64,000 nucleotides of DNA. It comes from Cyathus striatus (Eukaryota; Basidiomycota; Agaricomycetes; Agaricales; Nidulariaceae). The stretch covers positions 1,054,001-1,118,000 of the forward strand of contig JAOVFP010000001.1 in the NCBI GenBank assembly GCA_025738555.1, given 5' to 3'. The translations under genes were made by a program, and so were the position numbers. Below are positions 44,681 to 55,261 of the stretch, one piece after another. Under the pieces are notes generated by a model. The model did not search any database and was not told the DNA's origin. It saw nothing but the letters and a program-made list of their open reading frames with translations. Each line of letters starts with the position of its first letter. Positions within the stretch are counted from its first letter, which is position 1.

Positions 44681-46339
44681 TACATTCACTCAATATGCCT
44701 TATAAAAACAGCACTCAATTTTGCCTGGAAAATATGATTGTGGCACTCATTTTTTCAGGCTAATTTGTGAATAAATTGGCTGACACTTATGAATTGGCAA
44801 GTCTTAACATTGCACTATCTTCTTGGATATCCTGAATGGAAGCAATAGAGTATGTTCCGTGATTTAGTGATACCTTTACCTGATCACCTATTCGTATGCT
44901 TGACGCCAGTATTGCGCGTCTCGTGTGGTCCAGAATTTGAGCAGGTACATGCCTGCAGTTCTGGAAAGCTCTTAGCTCTGTCATTGTTGGAATCGCTTCA
45001 ACCTGGTAGAATTTTTCGATATCGAGTTTTCGTCGTAGAATAAATCCTTCCATCGTATAGAATGAACCGCGAAAAAGATATCCAGTGATAACATTTTTAT
45101 CAGAACCTTCGTGTTGAACCACAAATTTATCTGGGCTTGTCTTTCTTGCGAGATCGGGGTTAAACAGATTACAGTGTGGGTGAGACTGTGAAGAGCCTGG
45201 GGACCGCTTTCGTTTCAAAGATCTCTTGTAGATCACTTGTGGAAGATGAATAACGTCAATCTGCAGAGTGCACTGGCATACATTCGTGATGAAGGCGAGG
45301 TCGTAACAGTATTTCCCTTTCAACCTTACCCAAGTGTGCTGAGAAAGTATGTATGTTGACCCGTTAACTTTGTAGAAAGAAACCCACGCCTCTGTCGGCG
45401 CTGGGCGGATGTATTTGGAATATACGTCTTGATAAATAGAAGTGACGGCCTGAATGTCACTAATGTTATGAGCCTCGACATATACGTGACCCGGAATAAC
45501 CACTGATGCAAATGCACTGCGTATATGCTTTGAGCCAGCTTGATATGAGAGTGCGTGTACAATAAGTTCCTCTGATCCATCCTGTGAAATCATATTACAG
45601 TTGTTTTCAACATAACAAGCTCGAATTCCACTTACCTTCACTGGAACATCAAATAACGGCCAGTCATCGTCACGTATTCCCTCGTGGCTAATAGAATGCT
45701 TGCTCTCGGTAAGCTGTGAATTGGTTTCCTTTGGCGATTCGCTACTTCCTTCATTGTTCCCGTACTTGTCGAGCAAGTATGCAATGAAACCGTGGTTTGG
45801 TGCTGATTCAACAGCACGTGTTAATGCCAGCCGGCTGATAGGGATATTATCTTCGTCGTCCGTGCCATCGATATCCTCGTCGTCGAAATGGTCGTCGATG
45901 AAGTCGTCTACGCAATTAGCATAATATTACCTCTTGAAGGTCATAATACATACCGGCACGGTCTGTGTCCGCTTCATCGTCGGTGGGCGACTCTGTCGAT
46001 ACCTCAGCTTCCAAATCTAAGAATGACTTCTCTTCATTAGCATCAGGCCCAATATCTTATACTCTTCAGCTCTTACCTCTACAAGCTGTCTCTTGGTTGT
46101 TTTCTTTTTCATACCGCTCACACTAGGCGGTTGAGAGATAGGTATTTCATCGTCAGGGTCGTTGTACCACGTAATGTCGTGTGCCTCCTTCAATGTGCCA
46201 TTTTGATTTAAAGCGCAGTTTTCTTCACTCATTGTATATACTATCCTAACTACGCTGAATACTACTTTTCCGGAGTCGATGCGAATAGAGTGGAAGAAAA
46301 AAATTAAAAAGGCGAGGTTCAATGAGTTAATCCAAAATC

Positions 46340-46356
46340 ATCTTCTTGAGGGCAGG
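46340..46356. repeat. Copy of a MITE terminal sequence, 107 bp upstream of the SPT5-like start
   Basis: ATCTTCTTGAGGGCAGG is identical to one end of the 95-bp MITE at 55262-55356. Only this end was found here; the following bases loosely resemble the MITE interior (GTTGAACGTTGAACC, ACCGGCG). It is likely a partial or diverged copy in the 5' region of the SPT5-like gene. Confidence 0.5.
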
Positions 46357-46750
46357 TTGAACGTTGAACCGTCACGTGATGACGTCGAATTTCGACCGGC
46401 GTAAGCATTCTGTGATTTGGTTGTGATACTTACTCCATCTAATGAATTAGCTCGACGTTGTTCATTTAGCCATGTGCAATAAGTGTGGTCGTAATATATT
46501 CACTTCTGTCTAATAGATACATATGGTAATACTGTAGATAGATATATTTGTGAAATTGACATAGACGCCTACGACGGCTTTTTGAGGCTTTGGTAATTGC
46601 CGTTATAATCCCCACGATCTCAAAGCATTCACCCAAGGGCCAATGTTGCTCTTTGTAAACATTGCCGGTATTTATATCATGAACTCAGTAATTATATTGA
46701 AAACTATTAACTTTATCTAAGGTAATGGTGTTTGCTTTTAAATTGATAGA

Positions 46751-46793
46751 ATAAGGCCGGCAAGCGGGCGCCAGTGCGGCACAGCCCACTACC
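46751..46793. repeat. Second copy of motif AAGGCCGGCAAGCGG...GCCCACTACC
   Basis: It matches 17182-17213 in the same orientation, but with a 13-base longer spacer between the two conserved words (GGCGCCAGTGCGGCACA here). See the entry at 17182. Confidence 0.5.
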
Positions 46794-47165
46794 GTTAAAT
46801 ATATGCTAAGTATTGATTCGTGGTCATTATAGTGTAAAGTAAGGAGTAGAGACCGCATAAACGGTGGTTGCCGTAGTTGTCTTCAAAATATAGAAAGCCG
46901 TTGTCACCATAATAGTACTGCGGGTAAGATGATGTAGAAGATGTTTCCGGGTTGAAGGAAATTCCAAAACAAAGAATTTGCAAGCAGATAGCACATCCGT
47001 CTATCGACAGGTCCTAGTGAGGGGTCAAAGTAATCTGTATTCAAAGAATGTAAAGTACTGTACTTAAATAAGTACAGAACAATGTAAACAAGCAGAGAAC
47101 TAAAAAAGAGAAACGAGGCCGATTCTACGGTACAGGCAAATTGCCTGCTCTACAATGATTCGAAG

Positions 47166-47489
47166 TGTTAGATATTCAGGGTTGCACAGCTTCTTTGACA
47201 GCTGTCACTTGTCACTTGTCATACTTGACAGTTCTGTGATTGACAGATATGTGATTGACAGATTGACAGCTGTTAGTTACCTTAGTTACATGGACCTTGG
47301 TTGGGACTTTGGTAGACAGCCTTAGTATATAAACACTCTGTAACTTGGTAGTAGTAAAACAAGTTTCCTCCCCATCTGTGTCTGTGTCAGTGTTTGTGTC
47401 TGAGTTATTTGCTCTCTTATCACTCTCTTTGCTCCTTTATTACTCTCTATCCTCTCAACCACCCTCCTTTATTCTTGTTACTTCTGACA
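47166..47489 (+). mobile_element. 324-bp solo LTR with exact CGAAG target duplication
   Basis: It starts TGTTAGATATTCAGGGTTGC and ends TTGTTACTTCTGACA. CGAAG is duplicated exactly at 47161-47165 and 47490-47494. A TATA box (TATATAAAC near 47323) and CT-rich DNA (47370-47470) follow the usual LTR plan of promoter and R/U5. The 5' part contains a local repeat of TGACAG/TGTCAC words. No internal region remains, so it arose by LTR-LTR recombination. A shorter copy lies in the TE1 core. Fungal superfamily not determined. Confidence 0.85.
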
Positions 47490-47708
47490 CGAAGAGCTCT
47501 TCTTTTCTCTTTAAACTTAATATCTTAGGAAAGAGTGGGTCTTCCATGTATGCATTAGTCCGTCGTTCTGGTTCATCTTCTCTTAAACTTACTAACACAC
47601 TATATGATTTGATACTCTTCGGTATTCTGTAAAGGTATCTCATCAGTATACAGTTCAATGGGCTTTGAATTACTAGACTGAACGGGTGCGGTTGCAGCCG
47701 TCGGTGGT

Positions 47709-48140
47709 CTATTTTCGAATTTTGGTCCTAGCTCTTCGAACATAAGTATTCCGTAAATGATCATCGCTTCCTTTCAAAGTCAAATATTCCGAATCATCCG
47801 TTGTTGGCCCAATTTGCAAAGGAGTATTTCTTCGTAGTCGGGACAACAGGTCTACATTAGAGTGTATACGACCTGCTCTATGGATAAATTTCATATTTGG
47901 AAAGCCTGAGAATACTCACCCCCAGGTTAATAATTGTCGATTTACATTTTGAAAAGTACGGCTCCATGTTAAGGTTGCGCGATCAGTTATACAAAATATA
48001 TACTCACCTTCTAAAATTGGCTGGAATTTAATGAGACCCTTCCTCAATGCCAAAGTCTCTCGTTCCGTTGGGGAGTAGTTTCGTTCAGCTGGCTGTAGGA
48101 CACGAGACCAATAAGACACTACTCTTTCAATATGCACTAC
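47709..48140 (-). pseudogene. Ty3/gypsy RNase H fragment
   Basis: The frame reads HIERVVSYWSRVLQPAERNY, SPTERETLALRKGLIKFQP, FCITDRATLTWSRTFQNVNR and LLTWG, then TGA, then MKFIHRAGRIHSNVDLLSRL. This is the RNase H end of a Ty3/gypsy pol: 'YSPTEREALAL', 'ITDHAALTW', 'H..GR.HSNVD.LSR'. The catalytic Asp of 'ITD' is kept. Reverse transcriptase upstream and integrase downstream are absent. It lies in the same orientation as the gag relic at 49629-50192, so both may be parts of one collapsed element. Confidence 0.85.
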
Positions 48141-48189
48141 AGTGTCTTCAAATTTTTTAAATACATATATATACGTACCATTAGATAGA

Positions 48190-48380
48190 GATGCACCTCA
48201 GTCGTTATATCATACAATAACACTAAGGTGAGACTTATAGCTTACAATCTTTATATCACATACTGACAGTACATGTAGTTTACTATTACTCACTATGTGT
48301 ATAGGTACAGTTGTTATATCAGTTATATCATACAACAACACTGAGTTTACCATTACTCACCATGCAACATGTATAGGTTA
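48190..48380. repeat. LTR-like repeat block with an inverted copy at 50330-50375
   Basis: CCTCAGTCGTTATATCATAC and AATAACACTAAGGTGAGAC here match the reverse complement of 50330-50375 (GTCTTACCTCAGTG, GGTATAACGACTGAGG). Within the block the words GTTATATCA, ACAACACT and TACTATTACTCAC recur. It is probably broken LTR sequence on both sides of the gypsy gag remnant. Confidence 0.55.
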
Positions 48381-48675
48381 TTCCTTTCGACGCAGTCTCC
48401 TTTCTGTGGTATATCAGTCGTTTTGGAATCTTTGACAAGGCTAGTAACAAGATTCGGTATCGATTCTCCACCTTTAAATGCCTTCTCTCCAATCTCTCAT
48501 ATACCTTTGTTCCTCTCAGATCTCTGATGTAACAATTTAATCATATCGTCGTGGGTCCTGGTAATAAAGCATGATCTCCAGTTGCGTTTATTGCGATGTC
48601 ATTTCCCTCAGTGTATGACTCAGTTATTAAGCTCTAGATGTGCTAGTACCTTGAACGCACGTCCATTTTCATTAA

Positions 48676-49060
48676 TTAATGGAGATGATGATAGTGAATT
48701 ATCAACCTTGAGCTTTCGACCACAATCACCGAACTGAAGATAGGTTTTGGTAGGTCCTCACACAATAGATATGCCATACTGGTTGTAAAGGTGAAAGTAG
48801 CTTGAAGTCGAGCAGCAGGCTGTCCACCGGTGCCAGCACACGCTTGCGTAAGCCCCTCGACTACAACGGTTTCTATCTGCCCTATCACAAACTCAAGCAA
48901 GGGCTTGCTTTCGGGTAGACACCCTGTCCGCGAAACCACGCAATTTTTCCGGATCAACCTGTTCAACAAAGTAGTCACGCCATGACGGGCAGTACACGTC
49001 ACCCAGACACGATACACTCCAATAGAGCAGTTCTGACAGACTATCACTAGTCCAATCGAT
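48676..49060 (-). pseudogene. Unrecognised coding relic within LTR debris
   Basis: One frame reads DWTSDSLSELLYWSVSCLGD, YFVEQVDPEKLRGFADRVST. A second frame continues with ALLEFVIGQIETVVVEGLTQ (adjusted at the frame change) and PAARLQATFTFTTSMAYLLC. Both have convincing protein character, implying a one-base shift near 48895. I recognise no family. It could be part of a retroelement polyprotein or a captured host fragment. Confidence 0.35.
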
Positions 49061-49628
49061 GAGGTATGCAGTTCGTACTACCGATTCGACTTTATATGTA
49101 TCATAGAGTTAAAATTCCGCGGTCGAAAGTTACTGTACTACTAGAGCGATGGTACAAATACAGTATTGAAGTCGCAACAATTACCGTTTTGTATCGCATT
49201 CGTATATAATGTTAATCTTTTGTCTATTTTGCTTAAGTTATGACGATTACGGAAGAACTTAGATTATCAGAGATTGTAAAAAAAAATTGCATTTGGTAAA
49301 TGCAACAGTGGTGCGAAAGTAGGGCAGTGAGCTTGAGAAATTGGCGCGCACATCCAAAATATGGCGCAGAGTTGGTGTAGAGCACGCAAACTGGCGCGCG
49401 TGAATACTAAAAAGGGATGCTGGACATATCTCTGAGGAGTAGCGCTACCGAGAAGAAGTGGCGTGGGAAATGATTAAATGTGCGGTTTGAACGCCATATT
49501 GCATCATTGCTTAGGTGCGCCATCCATAATTTCAGATATCATTTGACAATCAGTATAATTATAAATGAAGTTGAGAAGGTGTCTCTACTATAGCCTTGTT
49601 CTCGGTAATGTGTTCCCGTTGCAAGAAG

Positions 49629-50192
49629 TTACATTTTATCATAATATATTTGGTTCACGTAATAGTCACCGATTGCCTCACGCAACGTTATCCAACTTGC
49701 TTCGATTTCGGCCCTAAAGGCAGGAAGCTGACTGTAATACCAAGTTTCAGCGCTACCTGTTAGGCGCGTAGGAACGAGGTCACTGAGTTGCCTTTCAAGC
49801 GCCTTCGAACGCTCGCTCAAACGATTTACCTTATTCATTCAATGATGCAAATTGTCAGTATTTCCATCCCAACTCAGTATAATATCAAGTTTAAGTTTAT
49901 AATCAAATTGTGGTTCATGACTTACTGTAAAGCTCGGCTCCTCGTGTTCAGTATTTCCTTGATTACTGTCCTTCGTCGACCGGGATGATTTTCGAGGTGG
50001 CCTTGGATGAGATTTGCGTCGATCATTGTTACCGGAATCTGATTTGCCATCCGATGCGTTAGGATCAGGGTTGCCGTTATTAAGTAGCACTTCTTTGTAG
50101 TTTGGTGGTTTCGACGGGTGGAGCTGGTTCTCGACCGAATAGACGTTGTACACCGCTAGCATTTGTATAGTTTGTCGAGTTCGAGAGGGCAA
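49629..50192 (-). pseudogene. Ty3/gypsy-type gag fragment
   Basis: A hydrophilic segment rich in Ser, Arg and Lys leads into YKLKLDIILSWDGNTDNLHH, an in-frame TGA (49841-49839), then MNKVNRLSERSKALERQLSD and LTGSAETWYYSQL. 'F.G....L..W...V......L..L......LTG.A..WY..L' is the Retrotrans_gag pattern. The TGA stands where related gags have Trp (TGG to TGA). The end continues as AEIEASWITLREAIGDYYVN. It is a capsid-like structural domain of a retrotransposon and non-functional here. Confidence 0.75.
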
Positions 50193-50549
50193 AAACTTAT
50201 CACTTAGGGAAAATATGTGTCTAATAGTCTCGTATTTCAGGAACTCTAAAGTACAGGGTACTCACCCGCTGTAAGTATTCTAATCTACGTGTGATATCAG
50301 TACCTGGATTTAATAGAAAGTATACTAAGAGTCTTACCTCAGTGTTATTGTATGGTATAACGACTGAGGTATATGTGTATCTACTGGTAGGTGTTTATAT
50401 GTATCTGCAGGTGGCTATAATATAAAGATATAAAGAGAACGTGTAAGTAGGTAGAAAGGTATGAAAGGTTAAGTAAAAGGGAGAAAGGGGACACGTACAT
50501 ATGTGCGCTTATAGTTACACGGTGATACGAACGTTAAGTCCATTTCATA

Positions 50550-50995
50550 TCAACACTCCTCGCATGGAGTCTTGGGAGACAGAAATTCAAGGCCTAGGAA
50601 TGTGCGTAGTTGATTGAACTGTGGTCCGGGTAATGGTTTCATAAAGATATCGGCGATGTTGTCTTTTGTAGAAATATAAGACAACTCGATGTTTCTATTT
50701 TGTAAGTTGTGATTGTTCGCGAAGGAAATGAAATTATGCTTCATGCGCACGTGGAGTAATGGATCGTCGGATAATGTGATAGCAGCTCGGTTATCGCATA
50801 GGATAGGGGTGGGTTTGGTGGTAGGCATATGTATGCCGTCAAATGAATGTTTGAGTCATATCCCTTCTTTGCACGCTTCGAATGCGGCCATATATTCAGC
50901 TTCACACGAAGATCCTGCGACTGCTTTTTGTTTTTTGGAGCTCCAAGATACCATACCAGAACCTAGTGTGAATCCATAACCACCAACGCTACGAC
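50550..50995 (-). pseudogene. Ty1/copia RNase H fragment
   Basis: Upstream of the frame at 50828 the translation reads SVGGYGFTLGSGMVSWSSKK, QKAVAGSSCEAEYMAAFEAC, KEGI, TGA, LKHSF. It continues as PILCDNRAAITLSDDPLLHV, RMKHNFISF, ISTKDNIADIFMKPLPGPQF. This is the copia RNase H domain with 'SWSSKKQ..VA.SS.EAEY.A', 'DN.AAI', 'H.R.KHI' and 'ADI.TK.L'. The TGA replaces the usual Trp. It matches the opposite end of the domain order found at 30072-30490 but is a separate copy. Confidence 0.9.
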
Positions 50996-50999
50996 GAGT

Positions 51000-52200
51000 A
51001 AAGAGGAAAAGAAACGTAGGGACGAGAGAGAAAGGGGGGGGAAAGCTGTGAGTTGAGGTGGGTGGTTTGGGGATGTGCGTTCTACACGAAGTAGACAGGT
51101 AGAGACGGGCGAAGAGAAGGGAGGGAGGGAGGGAAAAAGAGGGTGCATACCCTCATGACTTGAGGGAGGGGGGGCGAGGGGGGGAGAGGACGCTTGACCT
51201 CGTTACCTGCAAGACGAGGGGATGGGAGGGAAGGAAGGGATGACGAAGTGGTGCTCGTCGTCATGATATGATGGTCCCTGAATCTACGCCCGTCACTTGC
51301 AAGGCGAGAGGTAGGGCGTTGGGTGGGGACCATAGGGTGGCGTTAGTCTTTGTAGTATTGCTGGCCTAATGCCGCTCGTCACTTGGAAATCGGGGGGAAT
51401 GAGTTGAGGGGGAGGAGGGGAGGGGAGGGCGATGGCGATGGTGCGATGCTCGTTCCTTGCAAGAAGAGGGAAGGAAGGGGTTGGTCGAGGAACTATAGAC
51501 GGGGGCGTGTGTACGAGTGGGGGTTGGGGAGGGGTCGGATTTGCGAGCGATGTTAGCAGCGTAGAACATTGGAAAAGGAGACAGGGAAGGGTGTACCACG
51601 CATCGTCAGCACGGACCGAGGATAAGGAGGGATCTAAATGGGCTCGAGTAATGAGTAAAACGAAGGTAGGGAGGACATACAATGAATATGTAAGGTCCTT
51701 TGCCCCAAAATTCAGCGATCGTCGTCGAATGAACGTCTTCGTTGCCCCGCTATCCCCCTACTAGCCTTACAAACGCGGCGCCTCCCTCCGACTATACCCC
51801 TCATCATATCCCAACCCACACTTCCAGGCCTTGAAAATGGACACTTCTGCGGTGGTGGGTGGAAAACCAACTCGGGTATGAGCGCTGAATTTGAATGCTG
51901 ATACTTGTGGTGTTGCTAGTCAAGGAGCGCCATTGCTTCCTGCTGAGGTAGAAGGACCGAATGCAGGGTTTGGGTAAAATGGTGGGCGTGTTGTATGAAG
52001 AAACATGAACTCGTTGTCGGTGGGCCATGGCTGGAGGCAGGATGGTGGGGCTGTGGACGTACGGGTGGGGTATGAAACCAGGGCGCCTTCTCCAAACAGC
52101 AGCAGCAACGCGGTCCTTCCCTTCTTCCTGAACCCAGCTATCGTTGTCGTTGTTGGGCGAAATGATGAGAGGAAGGTGGTATGTGTAGTTAGAGGCGGGA
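51000..52200. other. Purine-rich low-complexity stretch
   Basis: The plus strand is dominated by GGGA/GAGG runs (for example AGGGAGGGAGGGAGGG at about 51119). Long frames on both strands arise from composition: Pro/Ser-rich on minus, Gly/Arg-rich on plus. None has a motif or plausible splicing. A weak repeat of CGTCACTTG(C/G)AA recurs near 51290, 51376 and 51450. Confidence 0.55.
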
Positions 52201-52252
52201 ATGATTGGGTAGAGGCACGAATGCGTGTGCTGGAGTTCGAAATAAGCTTTCA

Positions 52253-52832
52253 ATGGATTCAAAAGCTACTATTCATCTTCCTGTATTTTGCAACGAGCCG
52301 ATACCTATCGCTACCAAGTTTTCAATCGTTGCTGAGGTGAGTACATATGATAGAGCTATACTAGCGAGTTACCTCAATATTATGATAGGAGCATGCCGAG
52401 AGTTGTTGAACCTACCTTCATTGCCTATGATCTCCAGGCTACATTTTATGAGGTACGTTCGTCTTTATTCGTTACATTTCTCCCTCCTACGGTAGACAAA
52501 CATTTGTAGGTAGGCAATCGGGTGATGGTCCGCTGGGGAGGACGTTGGAGGGCCGCAGAATTGATACGCGTTGAACATATGGTGCACTGGAGAGGAGGTT
52601 GGAGGGATGCAGAGTCAGTACGTGTCGAACAGCGCAGGAAGACAAAGCGAAAGAACTCAAAGAAAGGTAACGGTTGCAAAACCAAAATGAAAGAGGTAAG
52701 TCGCCGGTATTTCGCAAGCTGTTGAACACTTACTTTTATTCGTAATAGAAAGTAAGTTTCTACGTCCGTACAGGCAAGACATCCAGGAGTTGTCACACTG
52801 TAAACTGGTACAACATCCGATACCCCATGTAA
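52253..52832 (+). CDS. Small multi-exon basic protein (family shared with 30723-31083)
   Basis: A start MDSKATIHLPVFCNEPIPIA ends at a GTGAGT donor (52337). A middle exon of uncertain limits (LLNLPSLPMISRLHFM) ends at GTACGT. A main exon from about 52510 reads VGNRVMVRWGGRWRAAELIR, HMVHWRGGWRDAESVRVEQR, RKTKRKNSKKGNG and ends at GTAAGT (about 52695). The last exon reads KVSFYVRTGKTSRS, VNWYNIRYPM, then TAA. The pair GNRVM...(R/Q)TGK...W..IRYP is shared with 30723-31083, in the same exon order. It is more Arg/Lys-rich and longer than that copy. Function unknown. Confidence 0.55.
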
Positions 52833-53129
52833 GCTTTTCTTGAATTGCGTTACCTTATACATGCTTATATTTTCAGTGCAAGAAAAAAGAGAAATTAAGA
52901 CGTGTAATTAGTTGACCGTTAGTGTAGATAGTTGACCATTACATTGCAGAAGTCTTGATTGAGGCTAGTAGGTATATTTTGTAGGGCGAATACTGTGTAG
53001 GAATGAGTGAGTTTTTTGCTCTCTTCGGCTTAATTTGATAAACTTACAAACTAATCAAATTGACGCTACCACCCCCGCTATTCTATGTGAACATCCCTAT
53101 CGAGTAATGAGAACGTGACGGATGGTATG

Positions 53130-53430
53130 GGTCGGTGAACGAGAAGTCGATTTGGGGAAACGTACCAATGATCCTGACGTTGTGTACGTCCTCGAATAAA
53201 AATGACGCTGTCGCCAAAGCACCAAAGAGTAAGTCCCCTCCCTCCTAAACGGGCATGAATAAATGATTTGACCTGTATGTTACTGTAACGCGACAAATAA
53301 GTCAGTAGACAAATCTGATTCGGGAAAACGTACCAATGATTCTGACACCGTGTACGTCGTCGAATCGTCGTTGAATAACAACAATGCTACTACCAACGCA
53401 CCAAATATCACTAATAAAGAGTAAGTCATT
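53130..53430 (+). repeat. Diverged tandem duplication of an exon-like unit
   Basis: AAACGTACCAATGATCCTGA (about 53158) recurs as AAACGTACCAATGATTCTGA (about 53324). GTGTACGTC...TCGAAT and CACCAAA..AGAGTAAGTC also recur, so about 90 bp was duplicated. The second copy is open as KRTNDSDTVYVVESSLNNNN, ending at a GAGTAAGT donor. The first has stops in that frame. It looks like an exon duplicated in an unrecognised gene. Confidence 0.55.
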
Positions 53431-53439
53431 CGAATACAG

Positions 53440-55250
53440 CAGTTCTCGAAATAGAAATAGACATACCTTATGTCTCTGTATATGCTCTCTTTTATACGAG
53501 CACCATTTAACACGACATCAGCACTCAGCAGTGAGTCTCTTATTCATATTCATAATAGACTGTCGATTTCTACAAACGGGAAAGACACCCATTAACTGAT
53601 GCGTTATATCTATCTTACAGGCTACGTACACATCTCACACTTCTCTGTCGTTGTCATACCAGGATTTCCCACTGTTCTTCTCTTTGGTAATGATAGAGGT
53701 ACAGGTATATAAACCATGTAAGACATTTCTTGAATATAGCTCAATACGACAAATAGGCATTGTGTTACCGAAGGGTTCTGTGACTTGTAAGCAGAAAAGA
53801 TTACGGATAGATATCTTGCATTTCAGTGAGATACACAGCAGATTCCTTCGGCTTATTTCCGTTTCGTCCGTCTATTGCAAGTTGTCTAAAGCTTTCTGAC
53901 GAGAATATGGAGTCGGGGATGGTCGTATTAGGGTCTGGCACTAGCTTTCCATCATTCGTCGTTTGAACAATACGTCGGCGTCAGACTGCGCTCGATTCCT
54001 CACGGAAGTCATCTCAGTAGTGCCTAAGTTTTAATTGACCACGATCGGTTTATTAATTACTTTTGACCTATTATTAGTCCAAGCTATTATTATATTTCGC
54101 ACTTTGAGGGATGACTCTGAGTAGCTCCGAGTTCGAAACCCACTTGGATAGACTTGAACGCAATCCAAGACATCTTTCGGAAGCGGGTGTTTACTTGCAT
54201 CTACGCGCTGATTTGGAATCACATGCGCGAATTGATGGTGTGATTGAGCATGATAGTTGGATTATATAGGACACAAGTGATTTCATCATGGCCAACTTAA
54301 ATACGAGTAAAGACATATCGAGACGGCCCACGGATGTAACACGCACGTGGAAATTATGATACCACTAAGCAAGTGTAAAGGTGGTGGTTAAGTTGGCGCC
54401 TAAACAAAGAAATATAAATAGAGCGAGTTGCAAGTGAGTTAAAGGAGATGGGATCGTAGATTTTGGAAGGGAAATGGGAAAGTGTGAAACTTAGATCATA
54501 GAATGAATTGAAAGAAAATTTGAAGAGTAAAACTGAGAAAGGGAGACATGGAGCAGTGACACGACCTTTGGTAAAGCAAATTGCGCATTCAGTGGGTCTT
54601 GGTAGTGCGCGATGTCGACGATCTTGAGTTGCTGTTGAGTAATTGTGACATTTCGAACAGTGTATGTGTGTCAGCGTTGGATGGAACCTGCGGGAGAAGC
54701 CAAGTGAGAGGGGGAGAGCGAATGCGAATAGTGCGCTCTACTATAAGCAATGAAGAAACAAAATTAAACAAAATCAGTTACAAAACGCATTCGTTGAGTA
54801 GAAAAAACAGTGCTCACTATTATGTATCCTTCCGCCCTGCCCCGCATTTGTCGTTGCTAATTAAGTCAAGCTGGTGTACAAGCAGGGGGTTATTAATGTT
54901 ACACGGGCAGCGTTGGTAGAGATAATGCAAGACTAACGGCTTGTTCGATCGTCAGAAGATCCAATGGGGCGGCAAGGTCAACATAGAGCCTGGTTGTCCG
55001 ATATTTAGCGCCACCTTAATCTTATAGTATATCTTGCTGGAGATTTCTACACAAGAAAAAGAATATATTGGAAACTTATCGAGGGATATTTATTAATTCT
55101 ATTGCTACCTTACTATACCAATCAAGCCCAAGTACATAAACAGAACGTTTGCAAGCCTCATATTTGCACGACTGAACCTACATAGTGCATGAAGTGCGAG
55201 AGGCTGGTGGGAGAAAGGAAAGGGCATACGCGGCAAGTCCTGGACGCGCT
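53440..55250. other. No supported gene
   Basis: Frames at 53384-53899 are open but motif-free, and those at 54581-54919 and 55105-55365 follow composition or a MITE. A few GT...AG pairs around 53600 could mark exons of the gene containing the duplication just upstream. Confidence 0.4.
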
Positions 55251-55261
55251 TAGGCAATTTG

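Larger units (their letters stand above)
40583..44790 (-). mobile_element. TE2: 4208-bp palindromic non-coding element with exact 8-bp target duplication
   Basis: The left end is GAGTGGTGTCAGCCAA and the right end TTGGCTGACACTTAT. GAATTGGC is duplicated exactly at 40575-40582 and 44791-44798. Compared with TE1 the orientation is reversed (the ATAA end is at right), but the outer bases are identical. The arms (about 40591-41790 and 43580-44782) are inverted copies with terminal DNA, about 115-bp tandem units carrying TGATCA and GGCACTCATTT, and a TGTCACG array with embedded TTCCCGCGC words. The core (41790-43580) is non-coding apart from a small MITE. Excision with one target copy would restore the frame of the SPT5-like gene. 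No transposase is encoded. Beyond the termini, TE1 and TE2 share layout but little sequence. Confidence 0.85.
39026..46233 (-). pseudogene. SPT5-like transcription elongation factor gene split by element TE2
   Basis: From MSEENCALNQNGTLKEAHDI (46233) the exons give an acidic N-terminus (DDFIDDHFDDEDIDGTDDED). A NusG N-terminal-like domain follows (DGSEELIVHALSYQAGSKHI, IPGHVYVEAHNISDIQAV, about 45590-45420), then KOW-like segments (WVRLKGKYCYDLAFITNV; IRIGDQVKVSLNHGTYSIAS). TE2 enters at 'RLANS'. After it, 'HTGVFVYPLSLLQKCFKLGD' leads to another KOW (GVRVISGEHEGSVGMVINSE), a further KOW-like YIIIKAGPLKGELGILQDVN, a C-terminal-repeat-like segment (TPHWEHDYGIG, TPAWNPSSKTPQ) and a last domain ending at 39026 (PWKGKLRYENSK). 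SPT5 binds RNA polymerase II with SPT4 and controls pausing. TPAWNPSSK resembles the S. pombe SPT5 repeat TPAWNSGSK. Apart from TE2 the splicing is clean, so it was a working paralogue until the insertion. Whether it is the essential SPT5 or an extra copy is unknown; divergence suggests an extra copy. Confidence 0.8.

Noticed and set aside
51082..52262. Pro/Ser-rich and Gly/Arg-rich frames at 51-52 kb
   Set aside because: Composition of a purine-rich tract explains them; overlapping frames on both strands are mutually exclusive.
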